Shown piece by piece: positions 61,361 to 64,000 of a DNA stretch of 64,000 nucleotides (positions are counted from its first letter, which is position 1; each line of letters opens with the position of its first letter). The notes beneath the pieces were generated by a model. It saw nothing but the letters and a program-made list of their open reading frames with translations, searched no databases and was not told the origin of the DNA. Origin of the DNA: JALZHR01 sp036388475 (GTDB lineage Bacteria > Acidobacteriota > Blastocatellia > Pyrinomonadales > Pyrinomonadaceae); contig DASVRT010000036.1 of the NCBI GenBank assembly GCA_036388475.1, positions 1 to 64,000 on the forward strand, written 5' to 3'. Position numbers and translations under genes: made by a program.

Positions 61361-62194
61361 ATGCTCGAAAATTTAAAATATCGCGTTTACGACGTTCTGG
61401 TCGAAACGGACGACGGCGAACTGATTGACCGCATCGTCGCCGTTATTTTGATGATTTTGATTTTAATCAATGCGGTCGCGGTCGTACTGGAAACGGTCGA
61501 CGAGATTAACGCCGAATACGGCGCGCTTTTTCACGCGCTGGAAATCGTTTCGGTCACGATTTTTACGATTGAATATCTTTTGCGCTTATGGATTGCGCCG
61601 CTCAGCCCGCAATATTCGAAGCCGGTCACGGGCAGAATCCGCTACGCTTTTTCGCTGATGGCGATAATCGACCTTTTGGCGATTCTGCCCGCGTTTCTGC
61701 CGGTGATTTTGCCGGTGGATTTGCGCGTGCTGCGATTTTTGCGAACTTTTCGCCTGTTTCGCCTTTTTAAATTGAGCCGCTATGTCGAATCGCTGAACAC
61801 GCTCGACGACGTCGTGCGCTCGAAAAAAGAAGAGCTGACCGTCACGGTCGTGATGATTTTGATGCTGCTCCTGTTTTCGTCAAGTCTGATGTATCTGGTC
61901 GAAAACGAAGCGCAGCCCGACAAATTTCCGCATATTCCGGCGGCGATGTGGTGGGGCGTGGCGACTTTGACGACCGTCGGTTACGGCGACGTTTTTCCGG
62001 TTACGCCGGTCGGCAAAGTGCTCGGCGCGTTTATCGCTTTTCTCGGCATCGGGATGTTCGCTCTGCCGACCGGCATTCTCGCGTCCGGCTTCGCCGAAGA
62101 AATCAATCGCCGCCACCGAAAAGATGCGGAATGTCTCTGCCCGCACTGCGGAGGTGACATTTCGCCGGATTTCGAGAGAAAATCGAATGAATAA
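61361..62194 (+). CDS. Voltage-gated potassium channel with C-terminal Cys motif
   Basis: The 277-residue protein has six helices. S4 (about 121-140) carries positive residues at every third position (Arg122, 125, 128, 131, 134, Lys137, Arg140). The selectivity filter is TTVGYGD (204-210). The C-terminal tail (about 250-277) contains CLCPHCGGDISPDF, a zinc-knuckle-like CxCxxC. It forms a tetrameric K+ channel of the KvAP-like type. No regulator of conductance (RCK) domain is present. Confidence 0.93.
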   Translation: MLENLKYRVYDVLVETDDGELIDRIVAVILMILILINAVAVVLETVDEINAEYGALFHALEIVSVTIFTIEYLLRLWIAPLSPQYSKPVTGRIRYAFSLMAIIDLLAILPAFLPVILPVDLRVLRFLRTFRLFRLFKLSRYVESLNTLDDVVRSKKEELTVTVVMILMLLLFSSSLMYLVENEAQPDKFPHIPAAMWWGVATLTTVGYGDVFPVTPVGKVLGAFIAFLGIGMFALPTGILASGFAEEINRRHRKDAECLCPHCGGDISPDFERKSNE

Positions 62195-62197
62195 GAA

Positions 62198-62386
62198 AAT
62201 CAGCCGCAGAGGACACAGAAAAATGAAACCGCAGATTTTCGCAGATAAACGCAGATTATTAACCGGATTGACAGGACATACAGGATAAATAAAGAATACT
62301 GAAATAGAGTTTTGTTTTCTATCCTGTCAATCCTGTCAATCCGGTTTGAGTCTTCTTTGTGTTCTCTGCGCCCTCTGCGGCTGATT
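62198..62386. repeat. Nested inverted repeat with ACAGGAT unit inside
   Basis: Outer arms are AATCAGCCGCAGAGG (62198-62212) and CCTCTGCGGCTGATT (62372-62386). Inner arms are AACCGGATTGACAGGA... (62261-62287) and the complement at 62320-62346. The middle carries GCAGATT-like units. Confidence 0.82.
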
Positions 62387-62414
62387 CTTTATCTGTAAGT
62401 AAGGAGTTTCAATT

Positions 62415-62978
62415 ATGCGTAAAGTTGTGCTCGGACTCGGCATCAGTTTGGACGGTTATATCGCGCGCAAAAACGGCGCGGTCGACTGGCTTTCGATGGA
62501 TTGGGATTACGATTGGACGGCGTTTTTTAAAACCATCGACGTGGTTTTGATGGGAAGAAAATCCTGGGATGTGGCGCTCGGAATGAATCCGAAACCGAAA
62601 TCCGAAAAGAAATCGAAAGCGGCAAATCCGTACGGCGATATGGAAGCTTATGTTTTCTCGAAAACCTTAAAGGAAAGCGGCGCGGAAGGCGTCGGAATAG
62701 TTTCGGGAAATCTGAAGGAATTCGTCGCCGGCTTGAAAGTGAAAGACGGCAAAAACATCTGGCTTTCGGGCGGCGGCGAGCTGGCAAAAAGCTTTCTGGA
62801 TGAAAATTTGGTGGACGAGATTTATCTGGGCGTGACGCCGCTTCTGCTCGGTTCGGGCGTGCCGCTTTTTCCCGAACTGATTCGGGAAGTCCCGCTTCGA
62901 TTTGTTTCCTGCAACGTTTGCCGACACAAAAAAGAAGACAACGCGATGCTCGAACTGATTTACGAGGTGAAAAGGTGA
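62415..62978 (+). CDS. RibD C-terminal/dihydrofolate reductase-like protein
   Basis: The 187-residue protein is a single DHFR-fold domain: strand VVLGLGISLDGYIARKNGAV, VVLMGRKSWDVAL for NADPH binding, and KNIWLSGGGELAKSFLDENL. These are typical of the RibD_C family (YyaP-like). A role in reductive metabolism is likely, but the substrate is unknown. AAGGAG precedes the ATG. Confidence 0.9.
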   Translation: MRKVVLGLGISLDGYIARKNGAVDWLSMDWDYDWTAFFKTIDVVLMGRKSWDVALGMNPKPKSEKKSKAANPYGDMEAYVFSKTLKESGAEGVGIVSGNLKEFVAGLKVKDGKNIWLSGGGELAKSFLDENLVDEIYLGVTPLLLGSGVPLFPELIREVPLRFVSCNVCRHKKEDNAMLELIYEVKR

Positions 62979-62980
62979 TT

Positions 62981-63068
62981 AATGCAAAACGAAAAGCGCG
63001 AAATGCAAAATGGAAGAAAATATTTAATTTCGGAATCTTAAATCTTAATACTTTGCGCTTTGCATTTT
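62981..63068. repeat. Heptamer-repeat hairpin (ATGCAAA)
   Basis: The left arm has AATGCAAA, ACGAAAA, GCGCGAA, ATGCAAA, ATGGAAG. The right arm has AATCTTA, AATCTTA, ATACTTT, GCGCTTT, GCATTTT. The unit is shared with the element at 63677-63748. Confidence 0.82.
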
Positions 63069-63094
63069 TAACGTCTTAAAATTAATTTTGAAAT

Positions 63095-63670
63095 ATGAGT
63101 ATTGCAACCAAAGCGGGCGACAAAGGGAAAACCGCTTTAATCGGCGGCGAGCGGGTTTCAAAAGCGGATGTGCGCGTCGAAGCCTACGGGACGATCGACG
63201 AGCTTGGCGCGCAGATGGCGTTTGCGCGTTCCATCTGCGGCGACGAAGAAATAAACGAACTGACGAAATCAATCCAGCGCGAATTGTTTATGATTTCCGG
63301 CTCGGTGGCAAACCCGAATTTTACGGACGCTCCGAAGCCGTATCTGACGCCGGAAATGATACAACGGCTGACGGCGGAAGTCGCGCGTATCGAGAAAATG
63401 GAAGGCATCCTGTCGGATTGGAGCTTGCCGGGCGATGTCGCCGCCGCCGCCGCCTTCGACATCGCGCGAACCGTCTGCCGCCGCGCCGAACGCTGCGTCG
63501 TGCGCTTGCAGGAAACCGGCGAAAATGTCGACCCGCAGGTCATAACTTATCTCAATCGGCTGTCGGATTTGCTCTGGCTCGTCGGGAGACTGCTGGAACT
63601 GAAAGCGGGCGTCGATTCCAGGCTAAGAGACGACGCGCACGAGGGAAACAAATGGTCGCGCGCCTGGTAG
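63095..63670 (+). CDS. PduO-type cob(I)alamin adenosyltransferase
   Basis: The 191-residue protein matches PduO-type ATP:cob(I)alamin adenosyltransferases. The N-terminal phosphate loop is TKAGDKGKTALIGG (5-18). The conserved helix RTVCRRAERCVV (about 128-139) and YLNRLSDLLWLVGR (about 152-165) follow. It makes adenosylcobalamin. No cobalamin genes are adjacent. The ribosome site is not visible. Confidence 0.92.
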   Translation: MSIATKAGDKGKTALIGGERVSKADVRVEAYGTIDELGAQMAFARSICGDEEINELTKSIQRELFMISGSVANPNFTDAPKPYLTPEMIQRLTAEVARIEKMEGILSDWSLPGDVAAAAAFDIARTVCRRAERCVVRLQETGENVDPQVITYLNRLSDLLWLVGRLLELKAGVDSRLRDDAHEGNKWSRAW

Positions 63671-63676
63671 GTTTTT

Positions 63677-63748
63677 AAATGCAAAATGCAAAATGGAATG
63701 ACAGATTTAATTTTTAATTCTAAATACTAATATTTTGCATTTTCAACG
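63677..63748. repeat. Heptamer-repeat hairpin (ATGCAAA), second copy
   Basis: The left arm has AAATGCAAA, ATGCAAA, ATGGAAT. The right arm has TAATATT, TTGCATT, TTCAACG. It occurs 600 bases after the previous member of the same unit, on the other side of the cobalamin gene. Confidence 0.8.
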
Positions 63749-63800
63749 ATTGCAAAATCGTGGATTTTATGCGTTCATACACACAGCAAAAATCCTGAAG

Positions 63801-64000
63801 ATGAAAGAAGCATCCGTTTTACAATTCGAACCGAAAATTCATACCCGCCACGAGGCTTTCGTTTTTCGCGCCAAAACTTTTTTATTACAGCTCAGGCGCA
63901 GCGCGGCAAATCTGGTGAGTTCCGACGTCAGGCGTTTTCCGAAAACCTTCGATTTAAGCCATCAACCAATCGTCGGCGAATCGAAAACCGCGCTTTGGAG
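63801..64000 (+). CDS. Partial hypothetical protein (possibly VanW family), cut by the window end
   Basis: The ATG at 63801 opens a frame of 66 codons to the window end, starting MKEASVLQFEPKIHTRHEAF and ending near SHQPIVGESKTALW. The pattern of basic residues followed by ESKTALW recalls the region before the conserved core of VanW-family proteins, but the core lies outside the window, so the assignment is weak. No clear ribosome site is seen. Confidence 0.5.
   Translation, partial: MKEASVLQFEPKIHTRHEAFVFRAKTFLLQLRRSAANLVSSDVRRFPKTFDLSHQPIVGESKTALW

Overview
The window looks like chromosomal DNA of an Acidobacteriota bacterium, most plausibly class Blastocatellia (Pyrinomonadales-like). This rests on gene style and not on a marker gene: a secreted beta-propeller protein ending in six FG-GAP-like repeats of the DYDGDGKTDLAVYRPADGTW type, many secreted peptidases, Pro/Thr-rich lipoproteins, and a dense population of intergenic short-tandem-repeat hairpins. 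No phage, IS, rRNA or CRISPR was seen. One tRNA gene (Asn, GTT) is present.

Layout. 1-1731: an AT-rich cassette on the minus strand with a small basic protein, a 468-residue protein whose N-terminus looks like a proteasome beta/HslV Ntn-hydrolase, and the start of a third gene cut by the window edge. 1732-2612: repeat-rich spacer. 2613-3185: a secreted protein. 3313-11090: an RND efflux operon (TetR regulator, lipoprotein adaptor, HAE1-type pump, small membrane protein, TolC-like channel) with a TetR-type palindrome upstream. 11266-14158: DUF883-like membrane protein, zinc-ribbon protein, DEAD-box helicase, SHOCT protein. 14259-17284: an osmoprotectant/EgtU-like ABC importer (fused permease and binding protein, plus ATPase) with an oppositely oriented lipoprotein gene between its two parts. 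17403-19563: Mug glycosylase, alpha/beta hydrolase, small protein, GNAT. 19893-23310: guaA, then a two-gene unit (putative effector-like protein plus lipoprotein). 23462-25254: tRNA-Asn and a three-gene cassette with an M64 peptidase.

25370-32395: an oligopeptide ABC importer operon with a Tat-lipoprotein binding protein and two acetyltransferases embedded in it, one strongly resembling streptothricin acetyltransferase. 32545-37716: small proteins, M16 peptidase, membrane proteins, queE-queC. 37728-49049: M14 carboxypeptidase, OPT transporter, secreted Ig-like protein, lipoprotein, PilZ protein, Gfo/Idh/MocA oxidoreductase and M19 dipeptidase. 49491-58106: beta-propeller/FG-GAP protein, S9 peptidase, esterase, FMN-binding stress protein, small membrane proteins and a DUF4440 protein. 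58319-63670: hybrid histidine kinase plus response regulator, voltage-gated K+ channel, RibD/DHFR-like reductase, PduO-type cobalamin adenosyltransferase. The right edge cuts a gene.

Many genes serve peptide scavenging: secreted or periplasmic peptidases (M14, M16, M19, S9, M64) are encoded near peptide importers (Opp-type ABC and OPT).

The most unusual feature is not a gene. About twenty intergenic regions carry hairpins whose arms are short near-tandem repeats with a 7-bp (sometimes 8- or 9-bp) period. The right arm is the reverse complement of the left, while the unit sequence differs from locus to locus. They often start exactly at stop codons, sometimes lie inside operons, and one perfect four-copy heptamer array lies inside the M16 peptidase coding sequence. 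They resemble in architecture the STRR repeats described in heterocystous cyanobacteria.
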